A stretch of DNA of 64,000 nucleotides from Buxus sempervirens (GCA_947561395.2 OX387185.1:40248602-40312601); one strand, 5' to 3'; positions 45,847 to 58,917 are shown, counted from the first letter of the stretch. Notes: generated from the sequence alone by a model not told the origin. A program made the numbers and translations.

Positions 45847-46412
45847 TAGGGTTACTTATTTGCCAGGCTGGCACGGTCTAGCATGGTTAAAGCGTGCCCA
45901 TGCCCGGCACGGCCCACCACCTATTAGTGGGTTGTGCTATGCCGTGCCTAGGGTACTAGGAATTGGGCCTATTAAGGCACGGCCTGCCAAGAACGATGGC
46001 CTAGCTGGCCATGGTTCACAAAGCACGCATGCCCGTGTCGGCCCACAGGCTTGCATTAAAAATAAGGGGGTTTTTTGGCCTTTTTTTTTTTTTTACTTAC
46101 AATTTTGGAGAAAATTGTATCCTAATATATGTAAAAAAATGTGTGTGAATAATAAATTTTTTTTTTTTAGGATTATTAGTGTTCTTTATTTATTTTTTCC
46201 TTTTTTCTTTTTTTAATAAATTTATTATGCGGCCCACTAGCCCATGTACCACGGCCCAACACGGCAAGCCAATCCTTAGTCGTGTCTGGGGTATTGGGTT
46301 ACAATTAAGCTAGGCATGACCCATCTCCTGGGTTGGTCGTGTCATTCCTGCACGCGGCCCACCAGGCACAGGCTAGATGTGTCGGGCCGAACCAGCCCGA
46401 TAAGCAACCCCA
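45847..46412. mobile_element. Non-autonomous hAT element related to the hAT at 11780-29622
   Basis: It is flanked by the exact 8-bp duplication GTCCCAAG (45839-45846 and 46413-46420). Ends are TAGGGTTACTTAT and ATAAGCAACCCCA. Subterminal sequence is rich in GGCACGGCCCA. The interior T-rich block (TATGTAAAAAA, GTGAATAATAAAT) closely matches 29325-29360 of the large hAT, so it looks like an internal-deletion derivative of that family. No transposase. Confidence 0.85.
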
Positions 46413-46420
46413 GTCCCAAG

Positions 46421-47248
46421 TCATAAACATCATTGCCTCACGTGGCGATTATTGGGAGAGCATATGAGTAGTTATAGGCTATGGCTGGCATTTCTAACGT
46501 AGCCTTAATTTCAAACTACTGATTAGTTGGGATGTCTCAAAGCGTATGGCTCGCTTTCAGTTTTGGGTTAATGTTTTGGTTAAACTGAACCAAACCTACC
46601 TAAAAGTATGCTTTAGTAGACCGAACCAAACCCTATACCTAAAGCATACGCTTTAGTAGACTGAACCGAACCTATATATACACATACGTTTTGACTCAAT
46701 TTTCAAGTTGGAATGATCAGTTTTCAATTCAATTCAGTCCGGTTATGGGTTAAAAGTCACAAACCTTTGTTTGGTCTTGGGTTGATGTCAATCCGGACCA
46801 AACAGAACCAAGTTGCATGAATCCCTATGACTAACATGAATGAATTTCTTGATACCATAGGTGATAATATATATATATAGGGAGAGACCAAAACATATAA
46901 TAAAATAATAAGCATAAGTATTAATACTATCAAATGAGCAACTCGCAATCAAGCTATCAGCACCTGTCATTTAAATTTAAAATATGCACAGAAGCAAGTC
47001 AAACTGGTTGACGTAGAGCCGGCTCCCCAAATTTGTTTTGTTGACCCAAATAGGTGATAGACTAAACCAGTGTTCTGAAAACAGACTGGACCAAATGGCC
47101 GAGCCATGGAACTGGTCCGATTTCGGGTTCTCACAATTATAAGAATCACAATAATAATTAAGAATTAAAAAATGACAATCAGTAAAGAGAGTCAGATCTT
47201 TGAACCAGAATAACCCACCACCCCCGTCCCCCTTCATTGTTCAACATC
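46421..47248. other. Intergenic upstream of the U-box gene
   Basis: No gene seen. AGACTGAACC- and AAGCATACG-type repeats (46600-46680) look like MULE-MITE debris. Confidence 0.45.
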
Positions 47249-47274
47249 CGGTCCACCTACAGAACTGGCCGGGT

Positions 47275-47461
47275 CAGTCAGTCAACCACTTCGTTTCGTT
47301 TCGTTGATGGAGTCCTTAGTCAAAACGTCAAACCTTACACACGGAAACAATGTCATCCCATCATACTACTAATAATAGTTCATTCTCCCTTTGAAGGGGC
47401 CTGCGCCTTACCGCGTCCTTATGACCGTTGAGTTCTCATTTTCAAACCGTCAACGGTCAAT
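47275..47461 (-). promoter_or_regulatory. W-box cluster upstream of the U-box gene
   Basis: Five TTGAC cores lie on the minus strand (47281-47285, 47319-47323, 47327-47331, 47449-47453 and 47456-47460). The last is ATTGACC (47455-47461). About 0.8 would be expected by chance in the 410 bp before the start codon. WRKY factors bind such cores, and CMPG/PUB20-21 genes are known to be elicitor-induced. Regulation here is inferred. Confidence 0.6.
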
Positions 47462-47690
47462 ATTCAAACCCATTCACATTAGCATACTTTCCATTCCTCT
47501 CTTCCCCTCTCTTGTTTGAACGTCTCCCTCATGTTTATTATTTCTATAATTGCATGCTTGGACTGAGTATGAACTAGAGAAGACATATATGGGTACATAT
47601 ATCCTCACCCATTTCTTCCTGTGCTTCACAAAACAAGATCAATTGAATCCTTTGTTCTTAATTCTTGTTGCTTGTCTCATCACATAACCA

Positions 47691-49013
47691 ATGGTTTCAA
47701 CATGGAGCAGGCGAAGAGCCGACGAACGTGCCGGCAAGAATATACAGGCCGACACCCAGAGTTTAGAAATAATGATTCCGACTCACTTTCGATGCCCGAT
47801 ATCACTCGATTTGATGAAGGATCCGGTCACATTGTCCACCGGGATCACGTATGATCGAGAGAACATCGAAACGTGGATAGAAGCCGGTAACAATACATGC
47901 CCGGTTAGTAATCAGGTACTGAAGAATGCCGATCAGATCCCAAACCATGCCATAAGGAAGATGATTCAAGACTGGTGCGTCGAGAATCGCTCGTATGGGA
48001 TCGAGAGGATTCCTACGCCGCGAATTCCCGTTTCCCCAATTGAGGTCTTGGAGATTCTTTCGAGACTTACGGTTGCCATGCGAGGCCGGGGGGATCGAGT
48101 AAGATGCCGAGAATTGGTGAGAAAGATCAAGACATTGGGGAAGGAAAGCGAGAGGAACCGGCGGTGCTTTGTTGCAGGTGGAACGGGGCGCGTTCTATCG
48201 GCCGCATTCGATGGATTTGCGAATGGTTCGTTTGAGAATAATGTTCAAATGTTGGAGGACATCTTATCTGCACTATCATGGATGTTCCCAATTGATGCAG
48301 AAGCTCAATCATGCCTGGGATCATCAGCATCTTTACATTGCATGGTATGGCTTTTGAAGTCTGGAGATCTATCAGGAAGGAGAACTGCAGTTTTGGCATT
48401 GAAAGAGCTTCTCTCATTGGATAAAAAACATGTAGATGCCTTGTCAAAGATTGGAGGAGCAACCGAGGCACTGTTTAAGCTAATTAAAGAGCCCATTTGC
48501 CCCACAACTACAAAGGCATCTCTGATGGTCATCTTTCACTTGGTTTCATCATCCTCCTCAAGGGAAGAAATCAAAGCAATATTTGTACATATGGGGTTGG
48601 TTTCATTACTGCTAGAGATTCTTGTTGACTGTGAAAGGGGAGTCTGTGAGAAGGCTTTAGGTGTATTGGATGGGATCTGCAGTAGCAATGAAGGCAGAGA
48701 AAAGGCCTACAATCATGGCCTAACTGTGCCAGTGATTGTGAAGAAGATTCTGCGAGTATCGGATTTGGCAACCCGGTTTTCGATCTCCATACTTTGGAAG
48801 CTCTGCAAGAATGAAAAGAGGAAAGGAGGAGATGTTCTGGTTGAGGCTCTTCAAGTGGGTTCTTTTCAGAAACTCTTGTTGCTTTTACAGGTTGGTTGTG
48901 GTGAGGGAACAAAGGAGAAGGTAACAGAGCTGTTGAAACTCTTGAATCTTTACAGGGGTAGATTGGAATGTATTGATTCAATGGATTTCAAGAATCTCAA
49001 AAGGCCATTCTGA
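47691..49013 (+). CDS. PUB21: U-box E3 ubiquitin ligase, PUB20/PUB21 (CMPG) type
   Basis: An intronless gene encodes 440 residues, close to the usual ~435 of PUB20/21. These ligases take ubiquitin from an E2 via the U-box and act in fast defence responses. The U-box spans about residues 31-103 (IPTHFRCPISLDLMKDPVTL, STGITYDRENIETWIE, NNTCPVSNQVL, IPNHAIRKMIQDWC). Cys, Met, Pro and Gly in CPISLDLMKDPVTLSTG give the CMPG signature. The rest is an ARM-type helical-repeat region (about 115-430) with TAVLALKELLSL, KASLMVIFHLV, EKALGVLDGIC and SILWKLCKN. The first ATG in frame (47691) starts MVSTWSRRRADERAGKNIQ, the usual basic N-terminus of this group. No defects seen. PUB20 versus PUB21 cannot be settled by eye. 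Upstream W-boxes fit pathogen induction. Confidence 0.92.
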   Translation: MVSTWSRRRADERAGKNIQADTQSLEIMIPTHFRCPISLDLMKDPVTLSTGITYDRENIETWIEAGNNTCPVSNQVLKNADQIPNHAIRKMIQDWCVENRSYGIERIPTPRIPVSPIEVLEILSRLTVAMRGRGDRVRCRELVRKIKTLGKESERNRRCFVAGGTGRVLSAAFDGFANGSFENNVQMLEDILSALSWMFPIDAEAQSCLGSSASLHCMVWLLKSGDLSGRRTAVLALKELLSLDKKHVDALSKIGGATEALFKLIKEPICPTTTKASLMVIFHLVSSSSSREEIKAIFVHMGLVSLLLEILVDCERGVCEKALGVLDGICSSNEGREKAYNHGLTVPVIVKKILRVSDLATRFSISILWKLCKNEKRKGGDVLVEALQVGSFQKLLLLLQVGCGEGTKEKVTELLKLLNLYRGRLECIDSMDFKNLKRPF

Positions 49014-49840
49014 ATCATTAATTTAGAATACATGCATGGGTTGGTAGGATATATAATAAGGAAATCATAATTAAGATTGCTACACAGTTCAATGTAGAAA
49101 AGATACAAGTACAGAATTCAGATATGCAAGTTGAAATATTTCTATTTAATGCGGACAGATTTGAAGGTCTATCTTGGGGTTTTTATGAATAAGATCTGCA
49201 TATAATAAATGGTGTGCTAAGGGGTAAGGGCTTGCTGTTTCCTTCACCCCCTTTTCTGTATTTTCTGTTCACAGCCAAATAAGTCTAAAAGCGCTCGCTG
49301 CTTTATATGTATTACATATGTTTGTGTTTGCTGGTCATGTTCCCAATTTCTTCATGTTAAGAAGTGTGTACTATCTATAATGAACAAACTGTAATCTCAA
49401 GCATATTATTTTAGTGGCCATATTATTTTAGTCCCTCATCCGGAAGGGGATGAGGTGGGGTGGGGAGGGAAGTTTGAATGGCTTGAGTCAACTCCAAAAG
49501 CTAGATCCCCTAATTCCAAAAGGTTTTCTAATTTAGGCTCCGTTTGTTTTGATGTAAAATGTTTTTCAAAGGAAAAGATTTACACCGGAAAATGTTTTCA
49601 AGAAAATCAAAATTTTTCTACTGTTTGGATGGGCATTGAAAAATTGAGATGAAAATGAAATTTTTTTGTTTTCTTACGTTTGGAGCGAATGAAAATAATA
49701 AGGGAAAATGATTAATTGTTTTCTTATTTAGGGTGGTGTGCCATGGATCATTCCTATGACCAGCTACTAGTTGATAAATACTTCCAACATTTTGTTAATC
49801 TCAAAAATTACCAAGACGAGAGTAATCATTGAAGGCATGT
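49014..49840. other. 3' flank of the U-box gene and intergenic
   Basis: AATAAA within ATAATAAATGG near 49205 may be a polyadenylation signal. From about 49535 GCTCCGTTTGTTTTGATGTA-like sequence resembles a widespread hAT-type MITE end, but the other end is unclear. Confidence 0.5.
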
Positions 49841-51201
49841 TGTTTACACCCGCCGTAGCCCGACGGTAGTGTTTTACGGTCACGTATATCTTTTGACCGA
49901 TTTGTATCCTACCACATATGGGTCAAGTGAAACCCATGTTTACACCCACCGTAACCCGGTGAAATTGGAGTAAACAGGGGTCTAAATATAATATATATAT
50001 GTTTATTGGGTAAACGATGGTGAATGATTTTTCCATTAAAGCCATTAAAGGAGTTATCATGGCATGTGCTACTTTATTGGGTTTGAGGAAAATTGATGGA
50101 CGCTTGATTAACCCCATGATACTTTTATTTGATAAAAGGTATGTTCAGTTGACTTTTATTTATGAAAAGGTGCATTTGACCAATTATGCCTTTTGGTCGA
50201 TTACGGCTCATTAAAGATACTCTGTAATTCTCTAAAGACGTAGAGAGTGGGGTCCCCCACTCTCTAAAAACGTGGAGTGGTTATATAAGGTGGGTTCAAC
50301 TTCTTAAAAGTGAGTCATTGGAAGACTTTGTAGTAAAGCAAAAACGGACCTGCAGACATGGGAAAGGGATCCCTCGAAGATCCTGCAAGAGTGGGACGTT
50401 GAGCAAACCGTCAAAGATTGGCTATAAAAGGCACCACTTCGAAGAGCTCGAGGACACAATCCATCCAACCGCAATCGGTTATAATATTATTTTGATCATC
50501 CGTGATCTTTATCCCCTCTCCTACACTGTAGTTAGAAGGATAAACTAGGACCTCTCTCACTGCTTCCAGTCGCAGTGACATCTTAGACCCCTCTTTACTC
50601 CGATTAACACCAGAATCCTGCCACCGGAGAGTAAGTTGAGGCCGCCCCTGACTCACAGTTCTGTGTTTACAGAATCCCGAGCAGCCGGTCCTGAGACTCG
50701 CTCTGATCACGCTAGGTGACTTGTGTATTTTCGGGTAAGCAGCAATCCAAGGTGAACCCCTGAGTTGGCTTTACTTACAGCCGCCCCTTCCTCCTGTGCT
50801 TATACCCGATTACGGCTATAAGACCAGGACAGGCCGGTCCTGCAAGCCCTGTCAGTTTTCTTTTTACTTTTTGTTTCCCTTTTGAGGATTATCTGTTGTC
50901 TCTTTCGACCCGTCGGCCGATTTTATAATAAAGGATTTGTGTGCCATTAGTTGCTTTCGCTTTCAAACACTTACAAGAACCCAAACGAAGACCGAACCCC
51001 TAGTCTTCATATCATCGCCTGACCGATTTTATTACAGGTGAATTGCAGTACGACTGAACCGATCCCGGTTTAAATTCGGAACAAGTGCTCGGGGTCAAGG
51101 CTCGATCCGAAATCATTATATCAAACGATACTGGCACGCCCGCATAGAGACACATCATCAACACCGACACGTGTCCACACTGGCCCAATTTCGGAGCAAC
51201 A
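49841..51201 (+). mobile_element. Solo LTR, family C (copy 1)
   Basis: TGTTTACACC to GGAGCAACA, flanked by CATGT (49836-49840 and 51202-51206). TATA-like CTATAAAAGG at 50421-50430. No internal region. A second internal TGTTTACACCC near 49940 suggests a local duplication making it longer than copy 2. Confidence 0.88.
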
Positions 51202-51206
51202 CATGT

Positions 51207-54200
51207 ACCACTGTGCAGAGGACATTGAATGAGTAGTAAGGATGGTAAGGTATATGTGGTTCACACGATACCATAAATCGAGCGTGTTTAACTGAACAAT
51301 GAATCACCCCACAGCTACCTTTATTATGTATTCCAATACCAATTTACAAATGTAGTGATGAAGGAAAGTTCTTTTGACTTTCTTTAAATATTTTCCATAC
51401 CCTTACCTTTGGTGAAGTTGAATCAAGTCACTTGTAATAAACAAATAAAATTAGATAAATTAAAGGGCTAGCGAACTTAAAGATGCTACCTTAGCATATT
51501 TAAATATCTAACCCACTCTCATAAGGGTTTAGCATATAATAAACCCTAACCCGCCCTTATCAGTTTGGTAAAAGGGCCAGTCGGGGTTGACTCGGCTGTA
51601 GTATAAAATGTAAAAATATGAATGTTTTGAAATGAAAGATATAAATTAATAATATTTATCCACAAAATATATATATATATATTTTTTATGTATGACATAT
51701 ATGAATAGTAATATTTTAATGGATTAAGGCCTAGTTCAAGGCAGGTTCTGTAAATGCCTCAAAATTGCATGATTTTGGATAAATTATAGATAAGAGAAAA
51801 TTGTTATGAAAGGTTTTCAGCTCTTAAAATGTAAGTTTGAGCTTAAGATTCATAACCATTGGAAGCCAAATTAATTCACAAAGGGAATGGCCTAGCATCA
51901 ATTTTTGCACAAGTTCAAATTTTACTATTGAAATGTTGTTGACTTTGGATCGAAAAAATGAAATTCTTTTAGAAACAAAATTTTAGACCTTTGATTTAAA
52001 AAATGAAAATTTTTCATTTTTAAGAAACAAAATTGAAGATAATTTTTCTTTGAAATCAATGTTCTAGCAACGTTTTGGTAGAATTGAATTTTTGGACCTT
52101 CAAAATTAGATCAACACCTCAGCATTTGAATTATAACATTTTTCTCCAAACCCTACAAACTGATTTTTATTCATGATCTAGAAAGATGACTCTTTAGTCT
52201 GTTGGAATTTGGGTCTATAACTACTTTAATGGATTCAGATTATGGGTCCCTTATTTACCTGTAATATTTAAAAATAAATGAGGATTGATCTAAAGCATAG
52301 ATTCATGTATTTTTTAATGTTTCTTTGAATTTACAAATGTCTATAATGTGTGTTAAAATAAAGATTTGTAGAAATCATAACATCCTTATATGGATAAATT
52401 TTTGAATGGGATTTTGTTTCATATGAAATCCTTGCATTTCTACTTGCTAGAAACCAATTTTAACTATTTAAATAGAGCCAATTTTGATCCATGTTCAATT
52501 GAAGTTGGGTAGGTCTCCAAAGTATCAACTGCAGAACCTCTAACTTCATCCGAGAATAAAATTTTCAAAACAACTCAATTTTTTAATGATTTCAGTTTTT
52601 GAGTCTTCCTTATCAACTTTATTTTCAATATTTACACACCATTTTTGTGTAAATATAACTCCCTCAATCTAACTCAATTTTGAGATTTTAATCTACAGAT
52701 CATCCTTATTGAATCTGCTTTTTCAACTGCAATTTGTTTGAATTCATTTGGTTTTAATTTTAAAACCATGAGAATAGGTTCCTGTAAGTTTACAAAACCT
52801 GAAGAGAGACTAGCTTGTGTAGTATGGTTTCTGAAAAGCCAAGTTAATTGTTGTTGGGTTCAATGCTTTTATAACCGGACCATGAATTGAACCATGATAG
52901 GCCGATTTGGTTCAACCGATTCAACTGATAGCCAAAACCAAAGTACTGAAAGAAGCCATAAACAAAAAATAATTAAGCAAAAAAAATCATTTGTTCACAC
53001 TTGTTTCTAACCAAACCTGACCAAGGCTCTGATCGAACCATACCGAACGGTCCGGCCAGTTCTTAAGACACTGACTGAGTCAATGTATCCCCACCATTGA
53101 CCCAACCGAGTTAATACCCAATGACTCAAGACCTTAAAGTCGCCCAAACAAAAAAATTTAAAAGCGAAAGAGGGTGACCGAAAAGTAGAATAAGTACACG
53201 GCCAGCGTTTTGGAATTGGACTTTTCTTTGCGAATGCTTAGATTTTTTATTCACAATCCTGCCACAAGTCTTTATGACACGGCTTTTGGTTATTAAACGT
53301 GGCAGGTGAGATGGCTACACCCCGATTGGTCGTTTACGTCAAGAATGTGCCCCTTTGGGTTGACATGACATAGCCAGTCCAATAAGGGGTTTCATGCTTA
53401 ATTGTTAAGAGCAAGGATTTATATTTCTCATTTTAAGAAATGGGAGAAATGTGTGGTTTCTTTTATTTAATATATTTATAATTTATTTATTTATTTTTTT
53501 TATTATTATTATTATTTTTGAACTTAGGGTATCCGGACCCGCTTACGCTCAATCGACTAATCCCTGAGGGTTCATGCAAGACCCTGCAACCCACATGGCC
53601 CGGTTAAGTCTAAGGCCCATAGACCTTACATAATATATCCAAAAATAAATATGATTCAAATTTGACAAGTTTTGAACTTCAAAAATTGAAAAACATGATT
53701 TTTCCTCTTAAATATCCTTCTAATTCCTCGGATTCTTTTTGTCAAAATGGAATACGATACATGTAATCCAAAGGCCCCAATGTTCTCTACGCAAAACTAC
53801 ACCCAAAACTCCAAACCCGCCAAGTTTGTAATGAAAAAAGAACGAGAAATTTCCCTAAATTTTGAGATACGTTGCCAAGGGAATATGGGGAAATCTCGAT
53901 TTCTCCATATATTTCATGCTGCCATCAAAAACGAAATTTCGCCGATATACGATTAACCATGGTTAAGAAACATGAAGGTGATGATGTCCAAGGATTAAGT
54001 TCAAAATGTACCCTCACCAAAATCAAATAGAGTATTCAAAGAGAGAGAACAAATGCATCCGAAAAAAATTAAATAATAAAAAGAAAAACACAAACACAAA
54101 CACGTAAACGGATTCACATCCCCTATAGCAAATGCTGTATACATCCCCTCGCATTTAGTGGGGGGCCCCACCATTCATCTGTGAGGGGCTGTCTACAGCG

Positions 54201-55102
54201 CGAGCTCTAGACAATGCCCATCCCACATAAACACGCAAAGCTAGTATTTTCTAATGATTTTGAAGTCCAATTGAGGGGGCAGTAAAAGTTTCACTTTTCA
54301 GAGGCGTTTACAAAGGCTCTTAACGGAGACTCCGACCCTTTTTCTTTGTTTTTCCTTGTTTGGTACGTAGCTAATTTACACACCCATCCACACCTGCCTC
54401 TTCAAAGAGTGGCAGGTTTCAAACCCAAGTTTCAACCCAAGGCAAAGCTGATAAATAAACTCCCTGGAATAGGTTTCAAACGCAAGTCTCATAGACAAAT
54501 CTCTCCTCTAAATGAGAAGAAATTTCGATAAAAATGTTGGTGACCACATCCGCGTCTATGTTCTTTATTACAAAGAAATCAAAGTTTGAAGTCTTATGTT
54601 AGATCTTCAGTAGGGATAAAGAAATTTCACTCGTTTCCACCGATGATTCCTCAAAGTCTTTGGAAATGCAAGCAAGTCATTACTCTGTCATCTTAAAAGT
54701 GAAAACAAGATTAAAAAACCTAATTCTCCAAAGCATGCCAATCATATTTTAGAATGATTGAAGAATACTAAACCTAGAGCTTAGTATAATATCTAAACCC
54801 AAACCCAAACTCAATGCTTATTTCGGGCTCTTATCCTTATTCAGGTTGGGTTGAGTGGGCTTCAGGCTAGATTTGCAGCTCTACCTAAAACTCAAACCTA
54901 AAGTTTTACAAGGTCTACCTGGTCAAATCTTTTTACTTTATGGAGCAAGAGATGGAGGGGTTCCTACTTTGAGTGCGATCTCCCGAGCAATGTTTGAAGC
55001 CAGACTCAATCCAATGAGGCAATAGGCTACACCAACACATGATTCATCATAAAATTGGCAAACATGAGTATGAACGCATCTAGCACTGACAGTCTTGACT
55101 GT
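51207..55102. other. Long AT-rich intergenic stretch
   Basis: No convincing gene or intact element. A TA run lies near 51667, an (ATT)n run near 53500, GGTTCAACCGATTC-type debris at 52840-53090, and a GGGTATCCGGACC-like interspersed-repeat motif at about 53528. Minus-strand frames around 54938-55268 look coding-like over a short span (SLASNIAREIALKVGT) but I do not recognise them. Confidence 0.5.
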
Positions 55103-56286
55103 TAACAATCTTAGTGCATGTTGCAAAGGCAAGCGCTACTAATTTGCAAACATGAATGCATTTAGGGTTTTCATACGTTCTCCGATTTGGCATGTTACAG
55201 AAGCGGGTGTGTAATGACTTAAAAATCTTGTTTTGAGTTTTGACCAAATCAAACAATTGACTAGTCAAAGTATTTTCATTTTAGACATTTAATTCGTGCT
55301 AAACTCCCAATTTCCTACCCACACATACACCGAATCCCAACTCCTCCTTAAACCCTAACTCTTCATAGCACGTCACTCCCTCCCCCTTTTATATTGTTTT
55401 TTATTATTATTTCTTTTCTCATAGCTGCCCCTCCTACCCTCTCTCACGTCTAACCCTCTCTTTTCCTCTCTTTCATCTCACTCACTTCCTTTCCCTCTCA
55501 CATCTCTTTCTTATATCCTTAGCTCCTTGATTTATTGTTCTTGGGATTAAGAGAAAGAAGGAAAACGACAAAGGAGGGGATGGATGTAATCCGAAGGCTT
55601 CCTACAGATAAGTGGGATTAATTATTCTCATATGATTCTATACATTGTTCTCCTTAATATTTAATCTATAAATCTATGTTTGTTGATTGATGTGTGAAAT
55701 TTCGAATACATTATTGATTTGATAATGAACTCATGAAATGAGGCACACAATTTATGCCCTTTTTATATTTTCTTCCCTATTAAAGAGATCTATATATGTG
55801 AAGATGATAGAAAGCACGATTATCCATGATTTATTGAATGCGTTATCTTATAATGTTTGTTTGATATGATAATGATTTACTCATTTTTAGTGCTTGGATT
55901 TCCTGCTCTTACTTATGAATTATGCCTTACTTTATGGGAATGTTCAAATTTGATTATGAGATGTGCAAGGTTTGATCTCAATGAATATGTTTAAAATCTT
56001 GGGTTATTAGTTTTTTGAAGTAGATATTGTATTATAATTAGATTTATATGTGTGGCAATGAGTCATGGTATCATGATTTCTCTTGTGGTATGATTCTATT
56101 TCTCTTGTGGTATGGTTCTATTCATCACATGATCAAGGATTCAAGGCATCTCATTTGATCATGATGATGGTGTGCTTAAATCGTATGAGAGAGAGACAAG
56201 GAAAAGGAAAAGAGAATTAAAAGGTTGCTGTTTTTGTCTTTTGTGAGGAGTGAGAACGAATGAGAGGGAGAGAGAAAGAATGGGGT

Positions 56287-56290
<4 letters not shown>

Positions 56291-56333
<43 letters not shown>
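56291..56333. repeat. (TA)n microsatellite
   Basis: About 21 perfect TA units. The IYIYIY frames across it are artefacts. Confidence 0.95.
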
Positions 56334-56335
<2 letters not shown>

Positions 56336-56400
56336 TTCTTTTAGGCGAGATAGAAGAGAGAGAGCGTAAGGGGGAAAGTGAGAAAGAGAGAGAAAGGAGG

Positions 56401-56511
56401 AGATGGGATTGGCTATTTTGTCTTTTAGTTGAGGTGGAAGAGAGATAAGGAGATGGGGTTGGCTATTTTGTATTTTAGTTGAGGTGGAAGAGAGAGAAGG
56501 AGATGGGGTTG
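56401..56511. repeat. 50-bp tandem duplication
   Basis: Two 50-bp units starting AGATGGG(A/G)TTGGCTATTTTG (56401-56450, 56451-56500) and a partial third. The family-C LTR inserted in the third. Confidence 0.9.
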
Positions 56512-57632
56512 TGTTCCTCCGAAATTGGGCCAGTTTGGACACGTGGCGATGTTGATGATGTGTCTCTGCGCGGGCGTATCAGTATCAATTGATACAAGGG
56601 TTTTGGGTCGGATCCTGACCCCGGGCACCTGTTCCGAATCTAAACCGCCATACTGCAAGTCACCTGTAATAAAACCGGTTAGGTGATAGAATGAAGACTA
56701 GGGGTTCGGTCTTCGTTTGGGTTCTTATACATGTTTGAAAGTCAAAGCAGTCAATGTCATAGCACTTTATTATAAAATTGGCCGATGGCATACAACCGTA
56801 GATTACAACAGACAATCATCAAAAGTAATTGAAAAAGAAAGTCACCGAAATTAACAGGACCGTTTTTTCCCGTCCTTATAGCCGTGATTGAAGTATAAAG
56901 GAAGGATTCAAGGGGCGGTTGTTAACCACGATAAACTTGGGGGGTTCACTTAGGATTGCTGTTTAGCTGAAAGTTCGTGAGTCACCTGGCTTGATCGAAG
57001 TCAGTCTCGGACCGGCTGCTCGGAATCCTATAGCCGTAATTGGAGTACAGAATCGCGAGTCAGGGACGGCCTCAACCTACTTGCTGGTGGCAGGGTTCTG
57101 ACATCAATTGGAGTAAACAGGGGCCTAGAGTGTCACTGCGACTGGAAACAGTGAGAGAAGTCCTAATTTATCTTTCTTGCTACAGTTTAAGGTGTAGGAG
57201 ATGGGATAAATATCACGGATGATCAAATTAGCATTATGATAACCGGTTGTGGTTTTTTTATGAAGGTTGTCCTAGAGCTCTTCGAACTTGTGCTTTTTAT
57301 AGCCATTCTTTGATAGTTGCTCAATGCCTCACTCTTGCACGATCTTCAAGGAGGTTATTCATCTGCAGTTTTCTGTTTGCAAGAGATAACTTCTCGGCCA
57401 CGATCATAAACGACTAATTTCCTTGCTCGCAGTCGCCCATTCTCTAACGGTCGACTTTTGCTGATGGTGACGTGATCTCTTGAAAATATGAGGACATTTG
57501 TCGTATGTGCTTATGTGGTTTCGGCTGAGTATCTGGCCTACGTGTATGCCGACGTGGCCTATCTGATTGAGTAAGGCCATGTGGATGCCACATGGCCTTT
57601 TCTTATTTGTCGGTATGCAGAGGGTGTAAACA
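56512..57632 (-). mobile_element. Solo LTR, family C (copy 2)
   Basis: Flanked by GGTTG (56507-56511 and 57633-57637). In minus sense it runs TGTTTACACCC to GGAGGAACA. It aligns with 49841-51201 and 63406-64000. It lies inside the family-D LTR. Confidence 0.88.
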
Positions 57633-58917
57633 GGTTGTTTTATGTACCATATCATAACAATGTGTGCATACACCCTATTATTGTTTATATATTTGAAACT
57701 ATATGAGTTGGTGCAATGTTTAATAATTATTGAATTTAAATCAAAGCATGGCATGTTGAATTGGTAGTTTTAAATGAAACATGATTATATGGATATGAGT
57801 ACCACTAGTATCCTGATAGTAGTCTAGTACCCAACACCAAGTGTTGTTGGAAGATGTGATGGTTATTCTTTCTTTACATTCGATTATTTTATCCTGTTAT
57901 TTATATTTCTGCAAGGTGCATGTCTATAAAAATTCACAGGTAAATATTTCTAACTCTTTAGATTAAAGTTTATTTATTTGATGTTAATCATGTTTAATTT
58001 ATTGTTCTTATGCTAGAATGCATGACCCATTATTTTATCATGTTTAATTTATTGTAAATATTAAAGTACATATGATATGAACCAAACCTAGGAAAAACTT
58101 GCATGTTTATTGATAATAATAATAAATATCTATTTGGTGTATATATATTATTTAAATAAGGAATAATGTGCAGATTATCATATGAAATGTATTAACCTCA
58201 CTTATTGGGTTTCATTGAAACTCACCTCTTATAGTTTCACAGGAAACCAGCAATCTTGAGATAATGAAATGTGGTGACAGGATGATGATTGGAATGACGA
58301 ACATGTTGTTTGAGATGTTATTGCTTTGTCAAGAATCTTTGAGTTGATGTATTTTATGAACCATTGGGGTTCAAGATTGTAACTAGATGTATTTGGATAA
58401 ACCATGGTTCGGGCTAGATCAATTTTGGTTTTGAATTGTTATATTGGTTTAATTTCCGCTATAACTCTGGTTGAAAAAATATTAAGTGAAATTTTCAAGT
58501 ATTTATTGGGAAATAAATATATTTTGGGATTCGCTTATGAGCAAGGTTACGCCCGATCCTACTCATGCATAGTAAGTTGTGAGGTGAGGATTTAGGGCGT
58601 GACAAGGCGCTACTAATTAAAGCCATCGGAGCTTTGGTTCCATAATTTTCTTAGGCAATTGGAGGGTGTGCGTGTGACGACAACAGTAGTGTGTAGCGTT
58701 CAAGGGGATTAAGGCTATGGCTGCAAAAGCGGGCACTACTGATGAGGAAGGCGACTCTAATGATGACGACGGCGTTAGATTGCGACCGATTGGCTCTCAT
58801 GGGACTGACCATTTTTTCAAGCTTCTCGACTGTCCTCCGCTTTGGCATGTTGCTTTTTTTGTCGGTCGACCTCTTTTGACTAGCTATAGCAAGACCCTTG
58901 CTATGTATAGTTGGGTG

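Larger units (their letters stand above)
55210..58604 (+). mobile_element. LTR, family D, interrupted by a family-C solo LTR
   Basis: The LTR starts TGTAATGACTT and ends TTTAGGGCGTGACA. No matching 5-bp flanks are found (GGGTG left, AGGCG right). A 12-bp direct repeat GCGCTACTAATT occurs at 55133-55144 and 58607-58618. Without the insert at 56512-57632 it is about 2.3 kb. It is probably a solo LTR whose left junction was rearranged. Confidence 0.6.

Noticed and set aside
48127-48981. Minus-strand reading frames inside the U-box gene
   Set aside because: Antisense shadows; the plus strand carries the recognised protein.
54938-55268. Minus-strand frames as part of a host gene
   Set aside because: Short, overlapping, unrecognised and partly crossing the left target duplication of the retroposed insertion; not enough to call.
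56159-56542. Reading frames with IYIYIY repeats
   Set aside because: They arise from the (TA)n microsatellite at 56291-56333.
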